Shown here: in pieces, positions 1 through 8,206 of the stretch
Position numbering within the stretch: the first letter of the stretch is position 1
How the letters are laid out: each line of letters begins with the position of its first letter
Assembly (NCBI RefSeq): GCF_900327775.1
Contig: NZ_OUMZ01000007.1
Coordinates: 1,723,606-1,787,605 of the forward strand
Direction: 5' to 3'
Origin: Roseovarius sp. EL26
GTDB lineage: Bacteria; Pseudomonadota; Alphaproteobacteria; Rhodobacterales; Rhodobacteraceae
DNA length: 64,000 nucleotides
Translations under genes and position numbers: made by a program
Notes under the pieces: generated by a model
Told to the model about the DNA's origin: nothing
Seen by the model: only the letters and a program-made list of their open reading frames with translations
Databases searched by the model: none

Positions 1-244
1 TCACCTCATGGATCGGCAAAGCGTCAAGCTCGGTCCGGATCAAAACCGTTTTCCCCGGTACAACCCCATTGTAAATCGCCGCAAATCCGGCCCCATCTAA
101 TGGAAAAATCTCATCTGGCATTGCATGATCGCGTAAGAACCCCTGCAAATATTCCGATGTCTTGTCTTCAGTCCGTGACAGTTCGGGATGGGCATGCAGC
201 CAATGGCGCAATGCAATGATCTGTTCCAGTTCGACCTGTTTCAC
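1..244 (-). CDS. M20-family amidohydrolase/peptidase, N-terminal part (truncated by window edge)
   Basis: The reading frame starts at a GTG preceded by a purine-rich AGGAAGAGGGGG and stays open to the left edge, giving about 81 residues. The start carries LRHWLHAHPELS (residues 12-23) and IRTELDALPIHE (about 70-81). These match the RxxLHxxPEL and RxDxDALP signatures of the M20D group (hippurate, indole-acetyl-amino-acid and related N-acyl amino acid hydrolases, di-metal enzymes). The metal-ligand region and dimerisation domain lie outside the window, so the substrate cannot be told. It is divergent from uvrB with a 194-bp gap between the two starts. Confidence 0.8.
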   Translation of the reverse strand, partial: MKQVELEQIIALRHWLHAHPELSRTEDKTSEYLQGFLRDHAMPDEIFPLDGAGFAAIYNGVVPGKTVLIRTELDALPIHEV

Positions 245-438
245 TGGGCACCCCCTCTTCCTAATATACGACCTTTCAACTACTGCGTTTCGCTTGGGCC
301 GTGAACCAGATCTTCCTAGTAATCTTGATTTTCTGCATTCTGACGCAGACAAAACAGCTTTTTCACCCCCACACGTCTGTCCCCCCTTGAAGAAGAACAA
401 AAACAGATCAAATCTGGGGCACCCAAAGGAATCGACTC

Positions 439-2637
439 ATGCCCTATGCCCATTCCGACAAATCTGATGTCTTGATGCATGCCCCTGCCCCGGATGTGAA
501 AATCCGCGAAAAGCTGGAGGGCGGCAAGCAATTCGAACTGGTCACTGAATTTGACCCAGCAGGCGACCAACCCACCGCCATTGTGGAACTGTCGCAGGGC
601 CTGCGCGATGGCGAGCGTGATCAGGTCCTCCTGGGCGCAACCGGCACCGGCAAGACGTTCACCATGGCCAAGGTCATCTCGGAAACCCAGCGCCCGGCGA
701 TCATCCTTGCCCCCAACAAAACCCTCGCCGCGCAGCTGTACGGCGAATTCAAAGGCTTCTTCCCAGAAAACGCAGTCGAATACTTCGTCTCTTACTACGA
801 CTATTACCAGCCCGAGGCTTATGTCGCCCGCTCCGACACATTCATCGAAAAAGAATCCCAGATTAATGAGCAGATCGACCGCATGCGCCACTCTGCCACC
901 CGCGCCCTGCTGGAACGCGATGACGTGATCATCGTCGCCTCGGTTTCGTGCATCTACGGCATCGGCTCGGTCGAAACCTACGGCGCGATGACGCAAGATC
1001 TCAAAGTTGGCGACGAATACGACCAGCGCAAGGTCATGGCCGATCTGGTCGCGCAGCAATACCGCCGCAACGATCAGGGCTTTCAACGTGGATCGTTCCG
1101 GGTGCGCGGCGATAGCCTAGAGGTCTGGCCTGCCCACTTAGAGGATCGCGCATGGCGTCTGTCCTTCTTTGGCGAAGAGATGGAGGCCATCACCGAATTC
1201 GACCCCCTCACCGGTGAAAAAACCGATACCTTCGATCAGATCCGGATCTACGCCAATTCGCACTACGTCACGCCAAAACCTACGATGCAGCAGGCCATCA
1301 TCGGCATCAAGAAAGAGCTGCGCACACAGCTCGACCGGATGACAAACGACGGTAAACTGCTTGAGGCCCAACGCCTTGAGCAACGCACCACCTTTGATCT
1401 TGAGATGCTCGAGGCGACAGGTGTCTGCAACGGGATTGAAAACTATTCACGCTACCTAACCGGCCGTGCACCCGGCGAGCCGCCCCCAACCTTGTTTGAA
1501 TTCATCCCCGATCACGCCATTGTTTTTGCAGATGAATCCCACGTCTCTGTGCCGCAAATCGGCGGCATGTACAAAGGTGACTTTAGACGTAAATCCACAC
1601 TGGCCGAACACGGCTTTCGCCTGCCCTCATGTATGGACAACCGCCCGCTCAAGTTTGAGGAATGGGATGCCATGCGCCCGCAATCGGTGTTTGTCTCGGC
1701 CACGCCCGCGAAATGGGAGATTGAGCAAACCGGTGGCGTCTTCACCGAACAGGTCATTCGCCCCACAGGATTGCTGGATCCCGAGATTGAGATCAGACCA
1801 GTTGAAATGCAGGTCGATGATTTGCTGGATGAAGTGCGCAAGGTCACCGCTGACGGTTTCCGCACATTGGTCACCACCCTGACCAAACGCATGGCCGAAG
1901 ACCTGACCGAATACCTGCACGAACAGGGCATCAAAGTCCGCTACATGCACTCCGAGATCGACACGATTGAACGGATCGAAATCTTGCGCGATCTACGCCT
2001 TGGCGCCTTTGACGTGCTGATCGGCATCAACCTGCTGCGCGAAGGTTTGGACATCCCTGAATGCGGGCTGGTTGCAATTCTGGACGCGGACAAAGAGGGC
2101 TTCTTGCGCTCGGAAACCTCACTGGTGCAAACCATCGGCCGCGCCGCCCGAAATGCCGAAGGCCGCGTGATCATGTACGCCGACAAAATCACCGGCTCCA
2201 TGCAACGCGCGCTCGATGAAACCAACCGCCGCCGCACCAAACAACAGGCCTATAACGTTGAACACGGCATCACCCCCGCCACGGTGAAAAAGAATGTCGA
2301 GGATATCTTGGCCGGGCTTTACAAGGGCGACGTCGACATGAATCGCGTCACTGCCACTATCGACACCCCCCTGCACGGCGCCAATCTCGAGGCCCACCTT
2401 GATGGGTTGCGCACCGAGATGCGAAAAGCCGCCGAGAACTTGGAGTTCGAAGAAGCCGCCCGGCTCAGGGATGAGGTCAAACGCCTCGAGGCCGTCGACC
2501 TCATCATCTCCGACGACCCCCTCGCCCGGCAGTCTGCTGTTGAGGCCGCTGGCGAGGCCGCCAAAAACGCCCGCGGGAGGTCAACGGCTGGAAGGCCGGG
2601 GCAGCGAGGTGGTGTGAAGAGGAAGAAGGGACGGTAA
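439..2637 (+). CDS. uvrB: UvrABC excinuclease subunit B
   Basis: UvrB is the damage-verifying helicase-like subunit of nucleotide excision repair. It is loaded by UvrA, then recruits UvrC for dual incision. The 732-residue protein has the Walker A loop GATGTGKT at 66-73, the tyrosine-rich beta-hairpin region around 119-130 ([10 protein letters not shown]) that grips the DNA strand, the DESH helicase motif in mid-protein, and a C-terminal UVR motif ([17 protein letters not shown]) for UvrC contact. It is somewhat longer than E. coli UvrB because of a basic C-terminal tail. The ATG at 439 has AAAGGA 8 bases upstream; the in-frame ATG at 475 is a weaker alternative. It appears to be monocistronic. 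Confidence 0.97.
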   Translation: MPYAHSDKSDVLMHAPAPDVKIREKLEGGKQFELVTEFDPAGDQPTAIVELSQGLRDGERDQVLLGATGTGKTFTMAKVISETQRPAIILAPNKTLAAQLYGEFKGFFPENAVEYFVSYYDYYQPEAYVARSDTFIEKESQINEQIDRMRHSATRALLERDDVIIVASVSCIYGIGSVETYGAMTQDLKVGDEYDQRKVMADLVAQQYRRNDQGFQRGSFRVRGDSLEVWPAHLEDRAWRLSFFGEEMEAITEFDPLTGEKTDTFDQIRIYANSHYVTPKPTMQQAIIGIKKELRTQLDRMTNDGKLLEAQRLEQRTTFDLEMLEATGVCNGIENYSRYLTGRAPGEPPPTLFEFIPDHAIVFADESHVSVPQIGGMYKGDFRRKSTLAEHGFRLPSCMDNRPLKFEEWDAMRPQSVFVSATPAKWEIEQTGGVFTEQVIRPTGLLDPEIEIRPVEMQVDDLLDEVRKVTADGFRTLVTTLTKRMAEDLTEYLHEQGIKVRYMHSEIDTIERIEILRDLRLGAFDVLIGINLLREGLDIPECGLVAILDADKEGFLRSETSLVQTIGRAARNAEGRVIMYADKITGSMQRALDETNRRRTKQQAYNVEHGITPATVKKNVEDILAGLYKGDVDMNRVTATIDTPLHGANLEAHLDGLRTEMRKAAENLEFEEAARLRDEVKRLEAVDLIISDDPLARQSAVEAAGEAAKNARGRSTAGRPGQRGGVKRKKGR

Positions 2638-2690
2638 AGGGATTCCCATTCCGCTCTATCCAGACTACACACGTATAAGGAGGAACTAAA

Positions 2691-3368
2691 ATGCCGCTAG
2701 ACAACGCAATTCTCGGAAAGGGTGTCTATACGCCCAGAGAAGCTGCGCGTTTGGTCGGTACTAGTGCGCAACAAGTTCTGAGATGGACAAGGGGTAGCGG
2801 CCCAAATGAACCACTATGGAACGCTCATTATCAATTTTTAGATGATGACGTGACAGAGATCAGTTTCCTTGATTTGGTCGAGGTTCGTGTGGTCTCCGCA
2901 CTCCGTCGAGCCGATATTTCACTACAATCTATTCGGTTCGCAATTAGCTTCGCTCAAGAAAAATATGACATCGAGAGACCTCTTGCATCACAATCTTTCA
3001 AGACCGACGGCACGGAAATATTAATGAACGCGATCGAAGACGATGGCGAATTCGTGAGTCTTTCAAAAACACGCCCCGGACAGAAAGTATTTAGGGAGAT
3101 CATTTCTCAATCCCTGAACGATCTCGAATATGAAGATAATCTTGCAGCTAGGTGGCGGCCAAAATCTTACTCCTCTGTCGTAATAGATCCTAAACGTCAC
3201 TTTGGAGAGCCTATTTTGGATAAATTTGGCGTTAGCACATCAATCATCTTGGAAGAGTTCAACAATTTTAAAGACTCGAAATATTTGTCTAAAGCTTACG
3301 AAATCCCTGAGAAATTTATTAAGGCGAGCATTTCATTTGAGAAAAGCCTAGATGAGGCGAATGGTTAG
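2691..3368 (+). CDS. DUF433-type antitoxin with MerR-like N-terminal helix-turn-helix
   Basis: The predicted role is antitoxin and autorepressor of the PIN-like toxin that follows and overlaps it. Residues 13-35 (YTPREAARLVGTSAQQVLRW) look like a MerR-type helix-turn-helix. Residues 163-190 (VVIDPKRHFGEPILDKFGV and following) match the DUF433 fold found in antitoxins. The start is supported by AAGGAGG about 8 bases upstream. The gene is clearly A+T richer than uvrB and uses AAA/GAA/AAT/ATT-type codons freely, which suggests horizontal acquisition. Pairing of DUF433 proteins with PIN-like (VapC45/DUF5615-like) toxins is known family knowledge; activity here is inferred. Confidence 0.75.
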   Translation: MPLDNAILGKGVYTPREAARLVGTSAQQVLRWTRGSGPNEPLWNAHYQFLDDDVTEISFLDLVEVRVVSALRRADISLQSIRFAISFAQEKYDIERPLASQSFKTDGTEILMNAIEDDGEFVSLSKTRPGQKVFREIISQSLNDLEYEDNLAARWRPKSYSSVVIDPKRHFGEPILDKFGVSTSIILEEFNNFKDSKYLSKAYEIPEKFIKASISFEKSLDEANG

Positions 3369-3750
3369 AGTACTGCTTGACCATAATATGCCTCCTAGCA
3401 TCGCCCGAGCACTAAATGAGCTTATTAAAATCGATGGGCATGAAGCCCATCCATTGCGAGATATTTTCCCAACAAATATCTCGGACGTCGACTATTTCGC
3501 AAAGTTAAATCGCGATTGGATCGTCATTTCAAAAGACCTAAAAAATACTCGTAAGAGAGCAGAGCGCGCAGCTATTTTGCGCAATAATGTCATTGCATTC
3601 TATTTATCGCCCACTCTTCAAAAGAAAAAGGTGAATGAGCAAGCTGCTGCTATATTATGGCACTGGGATAAAATGTTAAACCAGCGGAACAGCTTGCAAA
3701 ACGGCTTGTTTCAGCTTCCCGAGAACAAGTCCAAATTCAAGACATTGTAG
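3361..3750 (+). CDS. PIN-like toxin (VapC45/DUF5615-like), partner of DUF433 protein
   Basis: This is a small predicted ribonuclease toxin of 129 residues. The N-terminus MVRVLLDHNMP puts an Asp-x-Asn at 7-9, where PIN-like domains have their first metal-binding acid. Further on, NRDWIVISKD supplies the later acidic position, and the end is basic. The ATG at 3361 overlaps the antitoxin stop by 8 bases; an in-frame ATG at 3352 is an alternative and would extend the overlap to 17 bases. Like its partner it is A+T rich. No transposase or integrase sits beside the pair. The function is inferred from fold-level motifs and gene pairing. Confidence 0.7.
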   Translation: MVRVLLDHNMPPSIARALNELIKIDGHEAHPLRDIFPTNISDVDYFAKLNRDWIVISKDLKNTRKRAERAAILRNNVIAFYLSPTLQKKKVNEQAAAILWHWDKMLNQRNSLQNGLFQLPENKSKFKTL

Positions 3751-3821
3751 CAAGCCGTAGGATAGGCGATTCTGCCTACCGCCTCACCACAACGCACACG
3801 CCTCAAACCATCGATGACAAC

Positions 3822-3835
3822 ATTGCCCACCCTAC
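3822..3835 (+). repeat. Stray half copy of the GTAGGGTGGGCAAT element
   Basis: ATTGCCCACCCTAC here is the exact reverse complement of GTAGGGTGGGCAAT at 50449-50462, about 46 kb away. It lies in the non-coding stretch after the toxin gene, just upstream of the first 109-bp repeat. It is probably a remnant of the same dispersed hairpin family seen at 50.4-51.0 kb. Confidence 0.5.
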
Positions 3836-3846
3836 GGGGTTCTCAC

Positions 3847-3955
3847 CCAATCCGCCCGTTTCATCTGACCCTAAATATCTCCGCCGGAGGCAATCCCCCG
3901 AGGCGGAGGCCAAAGGCCGACAACAAGATATCCTGCGCGCCGCAGGCGCACCTTC
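3847..3955 (+). repeat. 109-bp dispersed repeat, copy 1 (left of the NYN nuclease gene)
   Basis: The segment from CCAATCCGCCCGTTTCAT to GCCGCAGGCGCACCTT recurs almost base for base at 4596-4704 in the same orientation, with only scattered substitutions. Inside it CTCCGCC (3879-3885) can pair with GGCGGAG (3902-3908), and GCGCGCCGCAGGCGC near the end is also self-complementary. The part around TCATCTGACC.TAAATATCTC recurs at 41885-41904. The two copies bracket a single gene (3975-4463). The remaining bases of the 3751-3974 gap show no credible gene. Confidence 0.8.
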
Positions 3956-3974
3956 AAATGAAGCTCCGCAAATC

Positions 3975-4463
3975 TTAGGTGCCGAATGTCAATTCCAAGG
4001 CCTCACCGCGCATTTTCCCCCTGACAAACAATGCCGGGTCACCCACCTGCGGATACTCCTCTGCCCAATCCCGGAAACGGTCATTGGTCACGATTCGCGC
4101 CTCCAGCGCCTTGGCCCCTTCAATCACCAGCGTGTCGGCGGGCGTCCCCTTATGCGCGACAATCACCTGGCGCGCTGACAGGCCCAATGCCTTAGCCAGC
4201 GGTGCCGGGCCAAGATAACGATCTTTGATCAGATATCCGACATTTGCATCAAACCAGATCACCGGGTGATATCCCTCTTTCTCCAGCTGGTGTAGCACCA
4301 AACGTACCGTATGCAGCGACGGCGTATCGTTGCGCCAATATAATACATTCGACCCATCAATCGCGATCCAGTTTCGCCTTGAGCGCCTCCGCGATTGCCA
4401 AAAAAGGAACCCAAGGCAAACAACCGCCCCCAAAAGCGCAATCAACAACTCAAAATCATACAT
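3975..4463 (-). CDS. Membrane-anchored NYN-domain (Zc3h12a-like) ribonuclease
   Basis: The 162-residue protein has one N-terminal membrane segment (about 5-22) followed by a basic RRRSRR stop-transfer stretch. A NYN/PIN-type nuclease fold follows: IAIDGSNV (33-40, first acid Asp36), WFDANV (Asp72), GTPADTLVIEGA (Asp110), and IVTNDRFRDW (Asn127-Asp128). These are the four conserved acidic/polar stations of Zc3h12a-like RNases, so a cytoplasm-facing metal-dependent endoribonuclease is likely. The gene stands alone between two 109-bp direct repeats, which also bracket it as a possible unit of recombination. The RNA target is unknown. Confidence 0.75.
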   Translation of the reverse strand: MYDFELLIALLGAVVCLGFLFWQSRRRSRRNWIAIDGSNVLYWRNDTPSLHTVRLVLHQLEKEGYHPVIWFDANVGYLIKDRYLGPAPLAKALGLSARQVIVAHKGTPADTLVIEGAKALEARIVTNDRFRDWAEEYPQVGDPALFVRGKMRGEALELTFGT

Positions 4464-5290
4464 TTAGTATTTTCCACCGGAGCAAATAGACATTGTTTCA
4501 AGCGCAAGATAGGCAACCGCGCCTCAATCACAAGATGAAAACAAGCAACACCTCGTAAACTCTGGGCGTTAAAAAGTGACAGCTTTAGCAGCCTACCAAT
4601 CCGCCCGTTTCATTTGGCCATAAATATCCCCGCCAGAGGCAAACTACCCGAGGCGGAGGCCAAAGGCAGACAACAAGACATCCTGCGCGCCGCAGGCGCT
4701 CCTTAAAATCCCATCCCGTCAACACGCCGTTGGTCCGGCAAAACCCGACACACCGTCACGCTTCACTCAATTTCCAATTTGTGTACATAACTGGGGGGCA
4801 AAACGTACAGGTTGTACGCAAATCCACCGCTTGCATCACTCAGCTGTCGCATCCAAATTCCAGCTTTAGTCTCGCATCCTACCCCACACAATCAACGCCA
4901 GATTTCTCACAAAATCATACATCTTTTTAAATTCCGTCAGGGCAGAGCATGATTAAAGCCTACGGACAAGACCCTTCAAGCCGCCTAATCACAAATCAGA
5001 AATAGCCCAATATGTCGCGACGGCCGTGCAAACTAAAATTCCCGATTAAATTAGTCAACTACTTGATTTTGTTACTTTTTTCTCTTTACATCCATTCTGA
5101 ACGCTCCTACATAATATGGAAGATCCAAGAGCAAGCCAGATTAGCGCAGCTCGCCAGCAAGCAAGACAGCCCGTCTCAAGACCAGCCCTCTCGCCAGCCA
5201 ACGGATCGCGTCCCTATGACGAACAACTTCGATGCCTCACGCCCAAATAACGCATCCTTTTCCTAAGCTCACCCAAGGTGACGCTACGCC
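4464..5290. other. Gap of about 830 bp without a convincing gene
   Basis: It holds the second 109-bp repeat (4596-4704) and then about 600 bp of A+T-richer sequence. A 15-base inverted repeat CGTACA-GGT-TGTACG is at 4805-4819. A possible 84-codon frame at 5012-5266 has one hydrophobic stretch (LVNYLILLLFSLYI) but no clear ribosome binding site and a low-complexity, Gln/Ser/Asn-rich tail. I do not call it a gene. The region could be decayed or acquired DNA. Confidence 0.5.
4596..4704 (+). repeat. 109-bp dispersed repeat, copy 2 (right of the NYN nuclease gene)
   Basis: This is the direct-orientation partner of 3847-3955, of identical length. It keeps CCAATCCGCCCGTTTCAT, the AAATATC core, GAGGCGGAGGCCAAAGG and TCCTGCGCGCCGCAGGCGC. 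Differences are single-base, several of them in the hairpin loop. Together the copies could mediate deletion or inversion-free looping out of the NYN gene by homologous recombination. Confidence 0.8.
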
Positions 5291-5803
5291 ATGTTGAATA
5301 CCCCAATTTCGGCCCCACTGCCGCCCGATTTTGGCATCATGTTGTCCGCCATGCGCATCGTTGAAACCAGCCCTGACAAGTTGATATTGGAACATCGCCC
5401 AAAATTTATGGCCGGGTTGATCTGGTTCTTAGGACTGACCTGCATCTATATGGGCCTCAGCGGGCAAACCGATGGGATAGTTGAAACCATGCTGGTCACG
5501 TTTTTAGGGGTTGGCGCCTTTGGGCTTGCACATCATTTCTTTCCATTCCAACGCCTGACCTTTGATCGTGCTGCAGGTCTGTTTACCCGCGAAGTGGCCC
5601 GCATCACCGGCCCTTTTTTGACAGAACTGCCCTTGGCCGAAGTTGAACGCATCACCGTGCAGGCACAATGGAGTGACAGCAGCCGGTTAGAACGGCTGAT
5701 CATGATCCATCGGGGGAAAAAATTACCTCTGGAATATGGGTATTTCAGCGCACCGCGTACGGGCTTGGCCAAGGATATCAACACTTGGCTTTCCAACAGC
5801 TAA
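5291..5803 (+). CDS. Hypothetical two-helix membrane protein
   Basis: Not recognised at the level of a named family. The protein has up to 170 residues: a short beta-like start (MRIVETSPDKLILEHRPKF), two membrane helices (about 38-58 and 63-80), then a soluble tail of about 85 residues rich in beta-strand patterns (RLTFDRAAGLFTREV, LAEVERITVQ, GKKLPLEYGYF). Such helix-pair plus small beta-domain proteins are common, uncharacterised inner-membrane proteins in roseobacters. The start is uncertain: ATG at 5291 has AAGGTGA upstream but rather far away, and ATGs at 5339 and 5351 are alternatives. It converges with the sulfotransferase gene, whose stop is 2 bp away. Confidence 0.6.
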   Translation: MLNTPISAPLPPDFGIMLSAMRIVETSPDKLILEHRPKFMAGLIWFLGLTCIYMGLSGQTDGIVETMLVTFLGVGAFGLAHHFFPFQRLTFDRAAGLFTREVARITGPFLTELPLAEVERITVQAQWSDSSRLERLIMIHRGKKLPLEYGYFSAPRTGLAKDINTWLSNS

Positions 5804-5805
5804 GG

Positions 5806-6561
5806 TCAGGGCACAAGCGCCTGTTCGCTCAGTTTTTGATAAAACGGCATGTGATGCTCAAGCAGGTCACGCAGATGTGGATGCGCATCAGCCAATGTGT
5901 CAAACTCTAGCTCTTTGCGCAGCATTTCCTCGGCATCAGCGGCACGAATGCCGGATGACGTACTCACCTCTTCATGCCAGGCACCTACTTGATGCCAATC
6001 CTCAGGTTGTTCTTTGGCCCAGTTGAATGCCTCGGCACGATATTCCAACCCAATAGTGTCCCAAAGCCGCGCCATTGTGCCTTTTGCATCTGCGCGCACG
6101 GTCTCAGCATCGATCACGACCGGGGTCTGCCCCGCCTCAACTAACGCTTGGTAAAGCGTCCATTGGGCCTCCAACCCGATCTCTTCCGAGGTCAGTCTGG
6201 GATCAAGCTTATGATAGCTCAGTATCGAGGCCAGTGGGTGACGGATCAAAAAGGTATGTGTCAGCCTCGCCATGAATGTAGAGTCATCCAGAATGCGCGG
6301 CATGACGTAATAGGCCATGTCCTTAAAAAATCCCGGGCCGTCTTTCGCCCTAGCAATCAGCATATCGCGCACATCCTCATAGCTGATCGGATGGTCAGGC
6401 TGCACCTCAAACCCGGGCATCACCCGGACCTCACGAGCAACATAATAGTCGTACATAAACGGCTCATGCGCGCACCACAGATCACCGCGTTCACGCATAA
6501 TCCGTTCAATTGCTGTCGACATCGACCGGGGGTGAGACCAAAGCACTATCAACGGATGCAT
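5806..6561 (-). CDS. Sulfotransferase-like protein (short P-loop type)
   Basis: The 251-residue protein begins LIVLWSHPRSMSTAIERIM, the phosphosulfate-binding P-loop of sulfotransferase-like proteins in which PRSxST replaces the PKSGTT of cytosolic enzymes. THTFLIRHPLASILSYH around the middle resembles the second (3'-phosphate) binding motif. Transfer of sulfate from PAPS is the family expectation, but the acceptor is unknown. A clear paralogue lies at 34577-35317 (VALWAVPRSTSTAFEWMM). The ATG at 6561 is preceded by GAAAGGATCCCC. It is monocistronic or loosely linked to the zinc-ribbon gene upstream. Confidence 0.75.
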   Translation of the reverse strand: MHPLIVLWSHPRSMSTAIERIMRERGDLWCAHEPFMYDYYVAREVRVMPGFEVQPDHPISYEDVRDMLIARAKDGPGFFKDMAYYVMPRILDDSTFMARLTHTFLIRHPLASILSYHKLDPRLTSEEIGLEAQWTLYQALVEAGQTPVVIDAETVRADAKGTMARLWDTIGLEYRAEAFNWAKEQPEDWHQVGAWHEEVSTSSGIRAADAEEMLRKELEFDTLADAHPHLRDLLEHHMPFYQKLSEQALVP

Positions 6562-6628
6562 GGGGATCCTTTCAGAAAGCGTGATACTGTTTCACGTCAT
6601 CCTAAGGTAGCCTATACCGTTTTGCCCA

Positions 6629-6874
6629 TTAAAAATCGAACAGGTCCTCCAAAAACCCACCACGCTTTTTCTTACGGTGTTTGGTTTGGGGTTCTTCCTG
6701 CCATGCCTGCGGCTCCACCCGTTGTTGGGGCGCGGCCGGAGGGGCCGAGCGCTCAATAATCTTGTCCAGCTCACCACGATCCAGCCAAACCCCGCGGCAT
6801 TGCGGGCAATAGTCGATTTCGACACCGGCGCGTTCAGTCATCACCAGCTCGGCACCATCAAGCGGACATTTCAT
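6629..6874 (-). CDS. TFIIB-type zinc-ribbon protein
   Basis: The small 81-residue protein is almost entirely one zinc ribbon: MKCPLDGAEL at the start and YCPQCRGVWLDRGELDKII at 22-40, which matches the zf-TFIIB domain of bacterial proteins. The rest is a Pro/Gln-rich linker and a basic end (KHRKKKRGG) before an acidic FLEDLFDF tail. The role is unknown; such proteins bind metal and are often annotated only by domain. The start is fixed by the domain, which begins at residue 1. Confidence 0.85.
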   Translation of the reverse strand: MKCPLDGAELVMTERAGVEIDYCPQCRGVWLDRGELDKIIERSAPPAAPQQRVEPQAWQEEPQTKHRKKKRGGFLEDLFDF

Positions 6875-7144
6875 TGGAAACCTCGATTGTTACATTAGTT
6901 TCAATATGGATCGCACACATAGGGAAACAAGATCCCAAGCATAAACCTGCTGACCTCCAGCGACGGCCACTTCCAAACACATTTGCAGTAAATCAGGCAA
7001 AACCTATGTCAAATTGCCCCCTTTTCGGGTTTTCTGATCACATTCACGAAATTGATTCATCAGAAGCGGTTATTGTAACGATTCATGGTTTGCTTCACGG
7101 GCCTTGTCGCGTATCGGTAGCCGGACCAAAATGTAAGCAGGCCC

Positions 7145-8179
7145 ATGAAACATATCCGAGACATTGAAACACCGAAGCCCGATGAAATGTCGGCTAAGGA
7201 ATGGACTGTAACGCTTGCTAAGTATCGCGAGCCAAGTGCAGCTCGCAGTTGGTTTGAACTGGCCGTCACCGCCATTCCGTTTATAACCCTATGGGCCTTG
7301 GCTTGGGCATCCCTTTCGGTCAGCTACTGGCTGACACTCGGCATTTCGTTTGTGAATGCAGCGTTTTTGTTGCGGCTCTTCACCATCCAACATGATTGTG
7401 GTCATGGATCGCTGTTCAAAAACCGTGACCTGAGCGACTGGATTGGTCGTGTTCTTGGGGTTTTGACTGTCACACCATATGATGTCTGGCGCCGCACACA
7501 TTCCATCCATCACAGCGCATCCGGCAACTTGGGGCGCCGTGGGATCGGTGACATCGTGACCCTGACTGTGGCTGAATACAACGCCCGCACGCCGTTTGGC
7601 CAATTTATGTACCGGATGTACCGTCACCCCCTTACATTATTTGGATTTGCGCCAAGCTATCTGTTCTTACTGCAAAACCGCCTGCCGCTGGGCCTAACGG
7701 ACACGGCGAAGTACTGGATCAGCGCCATGGGCACCAATGTCGCACTGATCGCAATCCTGAGCACGGTTTGGTATTTTGGTGGCATCATGCCAATCCTGCT
7801 GATCTTTTTGCCGACAACAATTCTAGCCGCAACTGCGGGCATGTGGCTGTTCTATGTTCAACATCAGTTCGAAGACACCCACTGGAACACTGCAGAAGAG
7901 TGGCAACTGCACGACGCGGCCCTGCACGGCAGCTCGCACTATATCCTGCCACAACCCCTGCAATGGTTGAGCGCCAATATAGGCATCCATCATGTGCACC
8001 ACCTTTATAGTCGCATCCCGTTTTATCGGCTGACCGAAGTGGTCCGTGACCACAGTTATCTGGCTGGCATCAACCGGATGACCTTTCGCGAAAGCATTGT
8101 CTGCGCACGCCTGCACCTGTGGGATGAAAACAGCCGTCAGCTGTTGTCGTTCTCGCAAGCCAAGGCGCTGAAGGGCTAA
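7145..8179 (+). CDS. Membrane fatty-acid desaturase
   Basis: This 344-residue integral membrane di-iron enzyme introduces a double bond into a fatty acyl chain. All three histidine boxes are visible: HDCGH at 83-87, HSIHH at 119-123 and HHVHH at 282-286, with an extra conserved HQFEDTHW at 240-247. Four to six hydrophobic segments surround them. Spacing and the HVHHLYSRIPFYRL ending resemble omega-6/delta-12-type acyl-lipid desaturases, but regiospecificity cannot be read from sequence. A weak AGG precedes the ATG. It converges with the MFS gene downstream. Confidence 0.93.
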   Translation: MKHIRDIETPKPDEMSAKEWTVTLAKYREPSAARSWFELAVTAIPFITLWALAWASLSVSYWLTLGISFVNAAFLLRLFTIQHDCGHGSLFKNRDLSDWIGRVLGVLTVTPYDVWRRTHSIHHSASGNLGRRGIGDIVTLTVAEYNARTPFGQFMYRMYRHPLTLFGFAPSYLFLLQNRLPLGLTDTAKYWISAMGTNVALIAILSTVWYFGGIMPILLIFLPTTILAATAGMWLFYVQHQFEDTHWNTAEEWQLHDAALHGSSHYILPQPLQWLSANIGIHHVHHLYSRIPFYRLTEVVRDHSYLAGINRMTFRESIVCARLHLWDENSRQLLSFSQAKALKG

Positions 8180-8206
8180 CACCTCATCCCTTACAGCCTC
8201 CATGCG

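Noticed and set aside
5012..5266. 84-codon frame with one hydrophobic segment
   Set aside because: No ribosome binding site, low-complexity tail, A+T-rich gap; could be chance.
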